From IMG/VR virus record IMGVR_UViG_3300043119_000046, positions 1 to 53,870 of that record: 53,870 bases of DNA. One strand, given 5' to 3'. A model generated the notes under the pieces. That model had not been told where the DNA came from. It worked only from the letters and a program-made list of their open reading frames with translations, and did no database searches. The stretch is from a virus. This document shows positions 34,005 to 42,118 of this stretch, one piece after another; the stretch's first letter is position 1, and every line of letters begins with the position of its first letter. The translations under genes and the position numbers were made by a program.

Positions 34005-35331
34005 AGAAATTATAGTCCTCCTCTGAAATCATTCCTGCTACCACTGCCAGCTTAAGGTGTGGGTCATAGTCACTTCTCGATTGTTCTGCCACATAGTCAG
34101 GATCATAGGGGTAGATGAAGTGACGCTTAGTGGTATCCTCAAGAGACACCATGTCAGCACCACACAGGACTGTACCCTCGTCAGCAATAAGCGCACCACG
34201 GATTTCCTTACCCCAAGGTTTATCAACTCCGGGAAGATTAACCAGTGGCTTCTTATGCTTGAAGCGTAGTGTGTTGGTTAGGCCAGCAACTTCTGCACTG
34301 ACATACCCATCAACCTCTGACTCAAGCATACCCTCGAAGATAGACTTGCGGTGCTGCAAGACGGTAAGCCCATCAAGAACACCAACCTCTGGGTGATCCT
34401 CAATGAGTAGCTTAACAGAAGGTGCAAGCTCACCATCCTTGCGGACCTGTGGGACTAGCCTCTCGCTACCATCATCGTTGGTCTTGTAGTCAAAGGTGCA
34501 TGGCTCCCACCCGAAGGAGAACAGCCAGTCCTTGACCTGATCAGGTGAGTTAGGGTTAGCCTTCTCCTTGCTCTTGACTATAGTAACATCATCTTCGTGG
34601 AACAACGGTAGGTCATTATCTTCAAGTATCTTGAACCAGTCCAGTGCAGCCTTGCTATGTGACCCGTCCTTAATGGTCATCTTCTCAGGCTTGGACTTGG
34701 TGGTATACTTGACCACATCAGGCATGACACTACGTAGTTCCTCGACCTTCTCAACCTGCAACTTCTCTAGGGTAGCCAGAGATTCAGTTACAAGTTTCTT
34801 GTCGATGCGCCAGCCAGCAGCACTAGCCTTGTGTGCCACACGCATCTTGAATGTGAGGTACTGGAAGAACTTCTCCATGTTGTCTGTGTCCTTGCCATAC
34901 AGCATCTTGTAACGCTTGCTCAGGTTCTGCCACAGCATCCAGTTGATCTTAACATCTTCCTCACAACGATGCTTATACTCCTCATAGGTTAGGCCAACCC
35001 AGTCCGTAACCACAGGCTTAGGGATACCAAAGTCTACACCGAAGGACTCAAGCCCGTGTATCCCTCGGTCGGTGTTGATTACCCAAGACATGGGCAGTGT
35101 GTCATAGAGCTTAGCCTTGATGGTGATACCAAGGAGCTTCTCTAGAACAGGGATATCGAAGCGACAGATATCGTGGCCAATAAGACTGTCAGCCCCACTG
35201 AGTATGTCACGCATATCACCGTAGTTATTGGTGGAGTTGATCGACTTGCCATCCGTTGTCCACGAGAGAACATGGACTTTCGTTGCTTGCCGTAGCAGCC
35301 CGTCAGTCTCCGTGTCGAATAAGATCATCAT
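33979..35331 (-). CDS. DNA polymerase A, N-terminal fragment (3'-5' exonuclease and motif A)
   Basis: 450 residues. The exonuclease has DTETDG at the start (Exo I), IGHDICRFD (Exo II) and YKHRCEEDVKINW (Exo III, here CEEDV). The polymerase part goes as far as motif A (CGADMVSLEDTTKRHF) and ends NYKKES. The missing motifs B and C lie in the next gene downstream. Replicates the phage genome with the gp4-like primase-helicase. The start codon follows GGAAGTATG; either of two adjacent ATGs may be used. Confidence 0.88.
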   Translation of the reverse strand: MMILFDTETDGLLRQATKVHVLSWTTDGKSINSTNNYGDMRDILSGADSLIGHDICRFDIPVLEKLLGITIKAKLYDTLPMSWVINTDRGIHGLESFGVDFGIPKPVVTDWVGLTYEEYKHRCEEDVKINWMLWQNLSKRYKMLYGKDTDNMEKFFQYLTFKMRVAHKASAAGWRIDKKLVTESLATLEKLQVEKVEELRSVMPDVVKYTTKSKPEKMTIKDGSHSKAALDWFKILEDNDLPLFHEDDVTIVKSKEKANPNSPDQVKDWLFSFGWEPCTFDYKTNDDGSERLVPQVRKDGELAPSVKLLIEDHPEVGVLDGLTVLQHRKSIFEGMLESEVDGYVSAEVAGLTNTLRFKHKKPLVNLPGVDKPWGKEIRGALIADEGTVLCGADMVSLEDTTKRHFIYPYDPDYVAEQSRSDYDPHLKLAVVAGMISEEDYNFYVNYKKES

Positions 35332-35398
35332 ACTTCCTTACAATATCTGGTAGTGTTTCGCGTAGTTCACTAGATATAGGTTGGTTACGTGGGCCATC

Positions 35399-35878
35399 TT
35401 AGAAACCTTCTTTGTTACCTTTTCGGATGTTAGCTTTTGCTTCAAGTATCTGTAAGTTCCAAGGGACATTGAGTCCACATACATTCTTACCTTGAAGGGG
35501 TATGATATGATCTACGTGATACTTCTCTGGGATAAGTTTCTCTAACTCTCTACAATACTCATGTAGTTTTGTCATGCTTTCAAGCTGCTCTTCTGTAAGC
35601 CAGCTTGGGGTAGCCTTCATCCTACTGTAACGATACTTAGCTTTGTATGAAGAAGACTTCTCTGGGTTTTCTTTATGCCACTTATTGACATTATCCCTAG
35701 ACTGTTCTTTGTTTCTTTCTCTCCACTCTTTTGCCCTTAGTTTGTTAGTCTCTCGCTTACCTTCGTCAGCAATCCTACGTTTATGTTCTGCCTGTTTTTT
35801 ACAGGTGACATTACAGAAGACAGCGTGACTTCTCTTACCCTCTGCTAAAGGTTCTCCACAGTTTTTACATAGCCTCAT
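35399..35878 (-). CDS. HNH homing endonuclease (159 aa)
   Basis: The N-terminal zinc ribbon has CKNCGEPL and FCNVTCKK, followed by a long basic helix with repeated KWHKEN-type units. The C-terminal HNH core is KYHVDHIIPLQGKNVCGLN and WNLQILEAKANIRKGN. It is transcribed from its own promoter (35908-35936). Inserted between primase-helicase and polymerase, two conserved genes, as mobile endonucleases often are. AGGAGA precedes the ATG. Confidence 0.82.
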   Translation of the reverse strand: MRLCKNCGEPLAEGKRSHAVFCNVTCKKQAEHKRRIADEGKRETNKLRAKEWRERNKEQSRDNVNKWHKENPEKSSSYKAKYRYSRMKATPSWLTEEQLESMTKLHEYCRELEKLIPEKYHVDHIIPLQGKNVCGLNVPWNLQILEAKANIRKGNKEGF

Positions 35879-35907
35879 GGTAGTCTCCTGAAAAAGCCGA
35901 TTCGCAA

Positions 35908-35936
35908 GTTATACTGGGAGAACCCTATCTTGTCAA
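35908..35936 (-). promoter_or_regulatory. Minus-strand promoter before HNH/polymerase genes
   Basis: On the minus strand TTGACA, 17 bases, TATAAC followed by T, a full match to the phage promoter form. The -35 box begins two bases after the primase-helicase stop. It should drive the HNH gene, both polymerase parts, SSB and exonuclease. Confidence 0.7.
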
Positions 35937-35937
35937 G

Positions 35938-37509
35938 CTAAAAAGTTTCTCGTAGTATGGTACTTTCTGGATCATAATAAAGGGAACCTGCGTCACCCAA
36001 CTTAGCAAAGGGCCTATTCTTTGAAACTTTAAAGTTAGTGGTATTCTGTTCCACCTCATCCTCACTTTCAACATCCCTTGCAATCTCCAAGCAGATGATA
36101 GCTTCTTCTTCCAATGCACCAGCATACTTAGTACGACCATCATCGTTGACCTGACTGATGAAGATCACACCAATGTTCAACTCCTTAGCAAGCTGTGCCA
36201 TCTGTGCGCCCAGTGAGGTAAGCGTCGAGGTTGCACCATCTACACCAGCATTAGATAGGTAGGCTAGACGCTGCACATGGTCAATGAACAGATACCCTGC
36301 ACCATACACAGACGCAGCCATACGCACATACTCAAGCAGCTTCATGGGGTCATCATGTACCCGCATCTCGAAGATGATTGTACGCTCTGCTTTGGTGGCT
36401 TTCTGTGCAGCCTTGATGACATCCTCTTCGGTGACCCCGTTATCACGAGCATCATCCTTTGTACGTACATTAACACCCAACTCGTAGGTAGCCATAGCAC
36501 GATAGGTTGTGGACTTCATCTCTTCCATGTGTAGTAGGGCAATGCGTTCATCAGGATCAGCCAACATAGCCATCTCAAAGAAGCGCACAACCTCTGTCTT
36601 ACCCATGCCACGGGGTGCTTTGATGAAGGTTAGGCCACCCTTGACCAAGCCACGACACTTCTCGTCGATGCCAGTATGACCAGTTGGGACATAGCTGTAT
36701 GGGTTCTCCTTGCGGATAGCCTCGTCAACTGCATCATCAGAGCAGAAGAAGTTGTCTGGCGTATAGCGTTGTGGTTTAACTGCTGCCCACTTGAGGGTGT
36801 CACCAGCACCAGCCATTAGGAACTCATTGGCGTCCTTATACTGGGACATAGGGACATACCAGAAGTTCTTAGGGAAGGCTGCATATAGAACCTCTGCTGC
36901 CCTACGCCCTGCTTCATCAAGCTCACCAGCATAGATGATATCCTGAAACGTGGACAGATACTTGTAGTTCTTCTTGATGAACTTGTCACCAATACTGGCA
37001 CTGGGTAGTGACTTGACTGGATAGGTCTTGCCTAAGATTTGATACAAGGATGCAGCATCAAACTCGCCCTCGGTGATGAAGATTTTCTTTGAGGTTCCAG
37101 CATTGAAGTCAGGACCAAACAGATCATCAAAGGGTTTACCCTTCTCCTTCGTCCAGAATACCTTCTCGTCATAGCCACGATACTTGACGTTATCTGTATG
37201 CTTGAACGCATAGCGCACAGGCTTACCGTCAGCACTAAGCTGTAGCTGGATGCCATACAGCTTGCATACGTCTGGGTCAATGCCCCTGATCTCATCGTAG
37301 GTAGACCCTGAGATTGGGACAGACTTAATATCAACTTGCTCTTTCACGGGATACCTCTCTCTTGCCCAATTCTTTAACCCTCTCATACCCTTAGGTGGGT
37401 AGCTACTGTTACACGAGTAGCACTTACCAAACCCGTTGTCGTTCCAAGCAAATGCGTCAGAACTTTTACATGCCTCGAAGGGACATGCCTGATGGGGATG
37501 CTCACCCAA
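35938..37509 (-). CDS. Primase-helicase (T7 gp4-like)
   Basis: 523 residues. A zinc-binding domain with Cys9, Cys14, Cys30 and Cys33 recognises primer sites. A TOPRIM primase domain has TEGEFDAASL (146-155) and ELDEAG (196-201). The RecA-like helicase has Walker A APRGMGKTE (298-306) and Walker B YLFIDHVQ. It unwinds DNA ahead of the polymerase and makes primers. Translation starts at TTG 37509 with GGAG seven bases upstream. It completes the T7-type replisome with the split polymerase and SSB. Confidence 0.9.
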   Translation of the reverse strand: MGEHPHQACPFEACKSSDAFAWNDNGFGKCYSCNSSYPPKGMRGLKNWARERYPVKEQVDIKSVPISGSTYDEIRGIDPDVCKLYGIQLQLSADGKPVRYAFKHTDNVKYRGYDEKVFWTKEKGKPFDDLFGPDFNAGTSKKIFITEGEFDAASLYQILGKTYPVKSLPSASIGDKFIKKNYKYLSTFQDIIYAGELDEAGRRAAEVLYAAFPKNFWYVPMSQYKDANEFLMAGAGDTLKWAAVKPQRYTPDNFFCSDDAVDEAIRKENPYSYVPTGHTGIDEKCRGLVKGGLTFIKAPRGMGKTEVVRFFEMAMLADPDERIALLHMEEMKSTTYRAMATYELGVNVRTKDDARDNGVTEEDVIKAAQKATKAERTIIFEMRVHDDPMKLLEYVRMAASVYGAGYLFIDHVQRLAYLSNAGVDGATSTLTSLGAQMAQLAKELNIGVIFISQVNDDGRTKYAGALEEEAIICLEIARDVESEDEVEQNTTNFKVSKNRPFAKLGDAGSLYYDPESTILRETF

Positions 37510-37521
37510 TTCTACTCTCCT

Positions 37522-37728
37522 TTAATATCCGCTTGGAAGCCCATAGAAATCTACAAGATTCCTGTGTGATCTCTTCATGGCCTTAAGGTCTTTCTCTGTC
37601 CAAAACTCTGGTAACTTCCCAAAAGTTTCTTTACGCTCCTCTACTTCCTCTATTAGTTCTACGAAGAGTTCAATAGCAATCTGTGCCTTCTGTTCAGCAT
37701 CAAGTCCACGCCAGTTTACTTCAGTCAT
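37522..37728 (-). CDS. Small acidic helical protein (68 aa)
   Basis: Contains IELFVELIEEVEERKETFG, a charged coiled-coil-like helix. Overlaps thyX by 8 bases. Unknown; ordinary small early gene. Confidence 0.6.
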   Translation of the reverse strand: MTEVNWRGLDAEQKAQIAIELFVELIEEVEERKETFGKLPEFWTEKDLKAMKRSHRNLVDFYGLPSGY

Positions 37729-38428
37729 AGCTTTCTCCTGTTAATGCTACCCAACTTACGGGAAATAGGGGTTTGATGATATCACCTACCATACGAGCAA
37801 GGTCTTGAATCTCTTTCTGTGCATGAGGATCGGTTCGCTTATTGAAGAAGTTGGCATAGGCATAGAGAGAGCCTGTCCAAATCCACTGGACCTCACAGCC
37901 TTGGGGGAGAACAAAGCGGGCCTGTTCAGGACACATACCGTCAGCAATCATAGTCTCGTATAACTTGATGGCTTCGAGACACACCCGCTCGTATTGACCA
38001 AGCCAGTGATCACTCTTAGGGTGGACATCCCCACTACCCTGCTTGATTGAACCCTCAGGCTTAGCTCGGAAAGTGTCAGGTAAGAACAAGACTGGCGTTG
38101 TGTTGATGTATCGACGGCTCTCTTCGTTCTCAACAAACCCCTGCTTGTGCTTAAAGCACTGTGTTCTGATTGGTATAGGGGCTTGTATCCGTAGCTTGAT
38201 GTATGAGTGTGCGTAGGGTGTCCAGTGATCATGCTTGGCGAGGTAACGGATCAACTTTGCATCTGATTCTGACAAGTGTGGACCTAAGGAAAGATCATAG
38301 GTCAATCCGTAATCATCCGTGACTGTCTCACGGGGATACTCCCAGTCACTCTCTTTGGAGAAGCTAACTCTTGCATCATTTACAACAGCAAGGTCATCAC
38401 CCATATGGTTGATATACGCTACAATCAT
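37721..38428 (-). CDS. thyX: FAD-dependent thymidylate synthase
   Basis: From ATG 38428 (MIVAYINHMGDDLAVVNDARVS) it has 235 residues. The ThyX motif reads CFKHKQGFVENEESRRY, a phage-type version of the RHR-x7-S signature with Lys-His-Lys in the first part. It methylates dUMP to dTMP with FAD, feeding phage DNA synthesis together with NrdJ. Longer frames to 38497 would overlap the upstream gene by 70 bases; the ATGA overlap at 38425-38428 supports the chosen start. Confidence 0.88.
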   Translation of the reverse strand: MIVAYINHMGDDLAVVNDARVSFSKESDWEYPRETVTDDYGLTYDLSLGPHLSESDAKLIRYLAKHDHWTPYAHSYIKLRIQAPIPIRTQCFKHKQGFVENEESRRYINTTPVLFLPDTFRAKPEGSIKQGSGDVHPKSDHWLGQYERVCLEAIKLYETMIADGMCPEQARFVLPQGCEVQWIWTGSLYAYANFFNKRTDPHAQKEIQDLARMVGDIIKPLFPVSWVALTGESYD

Positions 38429-38652
38429 TTCCAGAAATCCTTTGGACAAGTCATAAGTGTTACAAGAAATAGTAGGGGTCCACCTATTAAACCACATAGG
38501 AAGAATGGGATATGACCCACATCATAGATAGGGTCGGACTCTTTGAACATACTGGGGTATTCTCTAATCAGTGACCGTCTGATTGCAAAGATAGCATGAA
38601 AAGCGCCAGCTATCCCAAGAAGTTCCCACACGAGAATAATAAACCAGATCAT
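38425..38652 (-). CDS. Small membrane protein (75 aa)
   Basis: Two hydrophobic stretches (MIWFIILVWELLGIAGAF and FFLCGLIGGPLLFLVTLM) flank a charged loop with the basic RRSLIRE. Overlaps thyX and the next gene upstream by four bases each. Unknown function. Confidence 0.65.
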   Translation of the reverse strand: MIWFIILVWELLGIAGAFHAIFAIRRSLIREYPSMFKESDPIYDVGHIPFFLCGLIGGPLLFLVTLMTCPKDFWK

Positions 38653-38948
38653 TCCTTCAACCCCTTGATTAAAAATAACCCCCCTGCCCTACACATAGAA
38701 GGGTAGTCCAACTTTTTTAGTCTGTACATACTGCCAGCCATCAAGTCATCTACCTCAATCAAGTATTTGTGGATATGCTCTACCTGATCCCACTTAAGTA
38801 GCAACTCCTTTGACAGAGCATCGTAGTATTCATCAGAGAACATACTCTCGTTCTCGTGGTAGTACAAGTAGCTTGCCATAAGAAACCAAGGGATCATAAG
38901 GTTTGGCTTCACTGCGATAAACTCTTGGGCTTTCTTATCTAGGTTCAT
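38649..38948 (-). CDS. Hypothetical helical protein (99 aa)
   Basis: Contains NLMIPWFLMASYLYYHENESMFSDEYYDALSKEL, a block I recognise from phage hypothetical proteins; the SDEYYDALSKEL part recalls the N-terminal motif of NAD-dependent DNA ligases, but the rest of a ligase is absent. Function unknown. Confidence 0.65.
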   Translation of the reverse strand: MNLDKKAQEFIAVKPNLMIPWFLMASYLYYHENESMFSDEYYDALSKELLLKWDQVEHIHKYLIEVDDLMAGSMYRLKKLDYPSMCRAGGLFLIKGLKE

Positions 38949-38981
38949 TCTACGGTTCCTTTCGTAACACTGCGCCCACAG

Positions 38982-39323
38982 TCATGCCAATGCCCTCACG
39001 ACTGCTAGGAAGAGCGCATCTTTCTTGCGCTGAAATTCTGGCAGTTTGCTATACGGGACCATGCAGGGATGTGTCTTCTTCTCTAGGTCTTTGGTAGGTC
39101 CGTAGACCCACCCGTCTGCAATCTTGTCGGCCATCCAATTCTGGTGGCTCTCTTCTGGCGTGGCGTCTGGATACTTCAGCGCGTATTCTACGCCGTCAAT
39201 GGCGCTGTTGACTTGCCAGTCTAGGGCATCCCCCCATGTTGGTTGGCTGTAGTCATCGTTGGCCATGCACCAAGAGCGATTAGCATCGTGGCACACCTTA
39301 GCAATCAGGCTGATGTTCTTCAT
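38982..39323 (-). CDS. RyR-domain protein (113 aa)
   Basis: Almost the whole protein is one ryanodine-receptor (RyR) repeat: IAKVCHDANRSWCMANDDYSQPTW, DWQVNSAIDGVEYAL, DATPEESHQNWMADKIADGWVYGPTKDLEKKTHPCM, then YSKLPEFQRKKDALFLAVVRAL. Bacterial and phage RyR domains have been proposed to bind nucleotide-derived signals such as cyclic ADP-ribose. A single free-standing copy in the early arm could sense or sequester such a signal. This function is inference. Confidence 0.8.
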   Translation of the reverse strand: MKNISLIAKVCHDANRSWCMANDDYSQPTWGDALDWQVNSAIDGVEYALKYPDATPEESHQNWMADKIADGWVYGPTKDLEKKTHPCMVPYSKLPEFQRKKDALFLAVVRALA

Positions 39324-39551
39324 TTACTCAATCCTAAACGCAACAAAGTCTTCTGGCTTGAACATTAGGGTCCAGAAAGATACATGCCGACCACCCTGAT
39401 CAATCGTATCGAAGATATCATTGACAATATCCTCTAGCTTACTGATGTCATCCATAAGGATAGGTGTCAGCAAGACCCAGCCAGCTTGGCTACGGGGTAA
39501 GCCATACAGATGCTTAGTGATTAACTCAGGCATAACTTTTAAGTCTGTCAT
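39324..39551 (-). CDS. Hypothetical protein (75 aa)
   Basis: Starts MTDLKVMPELITKHLYGLPR at ATG 39551, one base after the stop of the gene upstream. It contains GWVLLTPILMDDISKLEDIVNDIFDTID. Its stop is adjacent to the RyR gene start. No recognised domain. Confidence 0.6.
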   Translation of the reverse strand: MTDLKVMPELITKHLYGLPRSQAGWVLLTPILMDDISKLEDIVNDIFDTIDQGGRHVSFWTLMFKPEDFVAFRIE

Positions 39552-39552
39552 G

Positions 39553-39762
39553 TTACCAGTTCTTTCTTGTTTTCCAGTAGGCCCAACACTCCAAGCAGTG
39601 ACTCTCACCAAAGAAGTAGTCGATCACTACGCAGAGGTTGGGCAGTTCATTACGCTGCCACTCATAATTCCTAGCACTGAACGTCTGGTTGTTGTCACCT
39701 CCAAGGATAACATTAAGCAATACGCTCAGTGCAACAATGATACGGTGAAAGTAGCGATACAT
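39553..39762 (-). CDS. Possible membrane-anchored small protein (69 aa)
   Basis: An N-terminal hydrophobic segment (IIVALSVLLNVILGG) precedes a Trp/Cys-containing domain with CVVIDYFFGESHCLECW. The ATG overlaps the integrase stop (TGATG). Could be a membrane-tethered Cys protein; role unknown. Confidence 0.6.
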   Translation of the reverse strand: MYRYFHRIIVALSVLLNVILGGDNNQTFSARNYEWQRNELPNLCVVIDYFFGESHCLECWAYWKTRKNW

Positions 39763-40841
39763 CAGGTCTTGTTCCCCTTTCGGATACCTTGTGCTGTCTT
39801 AGCACCGTTGTATGTGTGCCTCATGTATGGGTTGAGGCTACTGATGTTCTTATGCCCGGTCACCTGCATTATTCCAATACTATCCACGCCCGCTGCCACG
39901 AACTCATTGATAGCTGTCTTACGCAAGTGACCTATCTTCAAATCTTCTGGTAGCCCACACGCCACCTTGATAGAGCGAAGTATAGGACCAAAGTATACTG
40001 GTGTCAACGGAACATAAGCTCCGTCAGCTATACGATGGTGTGGGACCACTAACTTTTGGAACCCCCAGTCATCCTGTTGCTGCTTGAGCATACTCAACAG
40101 GGGTTCATCAATAGGTAGGAACACCTCGGCCCCACGCTTGGACTGCTTGATGGATACCCTAGCCGCAGTCAGGTCAACCTTGTCCCATGTCAGGTGGCAG
40201 ATGTCAGTAGGTCGTTGCGCCCACTCGTAGCACATCATCACGAGAAGCCCTACGTTTCTCCATTTGAAATCTTTGAAAGCTGTATCAAGGAACAACTCAA
40301 CCTGATCCTGTTTCCAGATGGGTGTCACTGGTTCGTGCTTGAGTTTCTTAACCTTTCCCATTGGGTTATCGTTCACAAGGTCTAGTGATCTGGCATAGTT
40401 TAGCACCACAGAGAATAGCCTAGCACGTTCATTGGCCTTAGCCACAGAGTGTTCAGATACCCACAGCTCATACGCCTCGTGGCACAGCTTGGCGGTCAGC
40501 TTGTTGATAGGTAGGTCACCTACCCACATGCCCGAAACCTTAAGTAACTCAGTCTCATATTTGATCTGAGAACTACTAGCAAGGGAAGCATACTGCTTGG
40601 ACAACAGGTAGTAGTTGATGATGTGTTTGACCTTGGACGTTGGCCCTACATTACCCTCTTTGATATAACCTTTACGGTATGCTGCTATCTTTTCGAGTAG
40701 TCGGGGTATCTCATAACGTGCAGCCCTACCATCCTCAAAGGTTTGAGAGCTAACAACACCAGCCTTCCTGACTTCCTCTGGTGGACTAAACCTATAGACA
40801 GTTGACCCATCCTTTAGGGTAACCTTTTTTGTATACTTCAT
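39762..40841 (-). CDS. int: Tyrosine recombinase / integrase
   Basis: 359 residues. A core-binding domain lies at about residues 70-165. The catalytic domain has Arg210 (EWAQRPTD), a Lys in IKQSKRG, His305-x-x-Arg307 (GHLRKT), His330 (TGHKN) and Tyr339 (NPYMR), the full set for the family. It would join the phage and host chromosomes at an att site and suggests a temperate or formerly temperate phage. The leader has an 11-bp inverted repeat (40859-40899) and TACTTAAGT boxes. Confidence 0.88.
   Translation of the reverse strand: MKYTKKVTLKDGSTVYRFSPPEEVRKAGVVSSQTFEDGRAARYEIPRLLEKIAAYRKGYIKEGNVGPTSKVKHIINYYLLSKQYASLASSSQIKYETELLKVSGMWVGDLPINKLTAKLCHEAYELWVSEHSVAKANERARLFSVVLNYARSLDLVNDNPMGKVKKLKHEPVTPIWKQDQVELFLDTAFKDFKWRNVGLLVMMCYEWAQRPTDICHLTWDKVDLTAARVSIKQSKRGAEVFLPIDEPLLSMLKQQQDDWGFQKLVVPHHRIADGAYVPLTPVYFGPILRSIKVACGLPEDLKIGHLRKTAINEFVAAGVDSIGIMQVTGHKNISSLNPYMRHTYNGAKTAQGIRKGNKT
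39979..40007 (-). promoter_or_regulatory. Possible minus-strand promoter inside int
   Basis: On the minus strand TTGACA, 17 bases, TATACT within the integrase gene, placed to transcribe the RyR-thyX block without the integrase. Close to consensus but inside coding sequence. Confidence 0.35.
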
Positions 40842-40858
40842 GGTGTTTCCTTTTGTGT

Positions 40859-40899
40859 GAGGGTAGCACTTGCATAAGTCATCATCATGTGCTACCCTC
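40859..40899 (-). repeat. 11-bp inverted repeat in integrase leader
   Basis: GAGGGTAGCAC (40859-40869) and GTGCTACCCTC (40889-40899) with a 19-base loop, ending 18 bases before the integrase ATG on the minus strand. It could be a terminator separating int from rIIA/rIIB transcripts, an attenuator, or part of an attachment site. Confidence 0.55.
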
Positions 40900-40914
40900 T
40901 ATCTCTTTATGTAT

Positions 40915-40955
40915 TACTTAAGTTATTATCTCTTAAAGATAAGATACTTAAGTTA
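40915..40955. repeat. Paired TACTTAAGTTA direct repeats upstream of integrase
   Basis: Two identical 11-base copies at 40915-40925 and 40945-40955, exactly 30 bases apart, flank the inverted repeat TTATC-TCTTAAA-GATAA. A spacing of about three helical turns suits cooperative binding by an integrase, excisionase or repressor. Confidence 0.5.
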
Positions 40956-41162
40956 AACATAAGGTGTCTCTTTAGGCATAATCATAGAGAGAACCTTATC
41001 TGTGTGTAGTATATTACCACTTGCGTCTTGCACTGCATGGTAGATGGTGATACTATTACCCTCTAGGCTTTCTTCTCTGCCAAAGGAGACAGCCTCAGCC
41101 AACCCATCAAGGATTGACCTAGCTACCACACCTACTTCATCTCTCACGATAACACTATACAT
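40953..41162 (-). CDS. Small hypothetical protein (69 aa)
   Basis: Starts MYSVIVRDEVGVVARSILDGL, then beta/alpha with NSITIYHAVQDASGN. AGGACAGGAAG precedes the ATG. Last gene of the rII block before the integrase leader. No recognised domain. Confidence 0.6.
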   Translation of the reverse strand: MYSVIVRDEVGVVARSILDGLAEAVSFGREESLEGNSITIYHAVQDASGNILHTDKVLSMIMPKETPYV

Positions 41163-41171
41163 CTTCCTGTC

Positions 41172-41243
41172 CTATGCAAAGATCATCAGGAATACTGCTG
41201 CAAAGAACATTATCCCTAACACTTCTGGAAGTATTGCCAACAT
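41172..41243 (-). CDS. Possible 23-residue membrane peptide
   Basis: Reads MLAILPEVLGIMFFAAVFLM and three more residues, almost wholly hydrophobic, enough for one membrane span. The ATG overlaps the rIIB stop (TGATG), as is usual between real genes here, and it fills the gap before the next gene. Confidence 0.4.
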   Translation of the reverse strand: MLAILPEVLGIMFFAAVFLMIFA

Positions 41244-42109
41244 CAGTTCGCACACCAGCAGTCTGGATCACCACACTTACCAGCATCATCCTCTTCATCA
41301 TCCCAGAAGTCGGTATCTTCTTCATCAGGGTAGTTGAAGTCATCCTCAAGAGAGTAGTAATCCCCATACATCTCACTGTCAAGGATTTCTGGGATACGTG
41401 CTGGCTCAATCTCCTCGACCACCTTATACTCACACACCCGCATCTTAGCAAAGTTGTAGTCGTAGGGAACCGCAACCACATTGGCAGGGTTAACCTCAAC
41501 CACCACCGTGCGGGACTTGGCTGCGTCAGCGAAGTGGGTCAGATACTGATCAGCACATACGTGTAGGCCAGAGGAACAGGTGTGCTGTGGGTCGTCGTCA
41601 ACCTTCGCACGGTCCATCTGAACCACAGTGCCTACGCTGTTATCCATAGTCCCAGAGTGAATGTCCTTCCAGTCCTGACGGATACGCTTGAAGGCAATGA
41701 AGTTACCCTCTGGTGTAATCGGTGCGTTGAAGTTCTCTAAGAAACCGAACAGGCATTCCCGTGAACGGAAGGATGGGTTCAGCATCAGCTTCTCAAGGAA
41801 CTTGACCCACGGTGTAGCATCGAAGCCACCATCAAGTAGGTTCAACAGCTTGTTGGTCAAGGCATTGTTAAGCTCTTGATTCTCATAGTATACCGTGCCG
41901 TGGATGATCTCGACCTTAGAACCAGCAGCAGAGTCACGGATGTTCTGTTCACGATCTGCCAACTTGACGATCTTCACAGGATCATGCTCGGACCCTCGAA
42001 GGTGTTCACACAGCAAGTCGAAGTTCTTATGTCCAGCGAGGACAGTTAGCATCTTACCACCAGCAAAGACGGTGATGCTATCGGGGGAGAGAGTATATGG
42101 AATACGCAT
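41243..42109 (-). CDS. rIIB: rIIB-like protein
   Basis: 288 residues. Shared features with T4-type rIIB relatives: FDATPWVKFLEKLMLNPSFRS, FLENFNAPITPEGNFIAFKRIRQDWKDIHSGTM, VDDDPQHTCSSGLHVCADQYL. The N-terminus has the SITVFAGGKMLTVLAGHKNFDLL block. A long acidic C-terminus ends in CGDPDCWCAN with three Cys. It follows rIIA with a 9-base gap. In T4 the rII proteins protect against prophage-encoded exclusion; the mechanism remains unclear. Confidence 0.85.
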   Translation of the reverse strand: MRIPYTLSPDSITVFAGGKMLTVLAGHKNFDLLCEHLRGSEHDPVKIVKLADREQNIRDSAAGSKVEIIHGTVYYENQELNNALTNKLLNLLDGGFDATPWVKFLEKLMLNPSFRSRECLFGFLENFNAPITPEGNFIAFKRIRQDWKDIHSGTMDNSVGTVVQMDRAKVDDDPQHTCSSGLHVCADQYLTHFADAAKSRTVVVEVNPANVVAVPYDYNFAKMRVCEYKVVEEIEPARIPEILDSEMYGDYYSLEDDFNYPDEEDTDFWDDEEDDAGKCGDPDCWCAN

Positions 42110-42118
42110 GGTTGCTCC

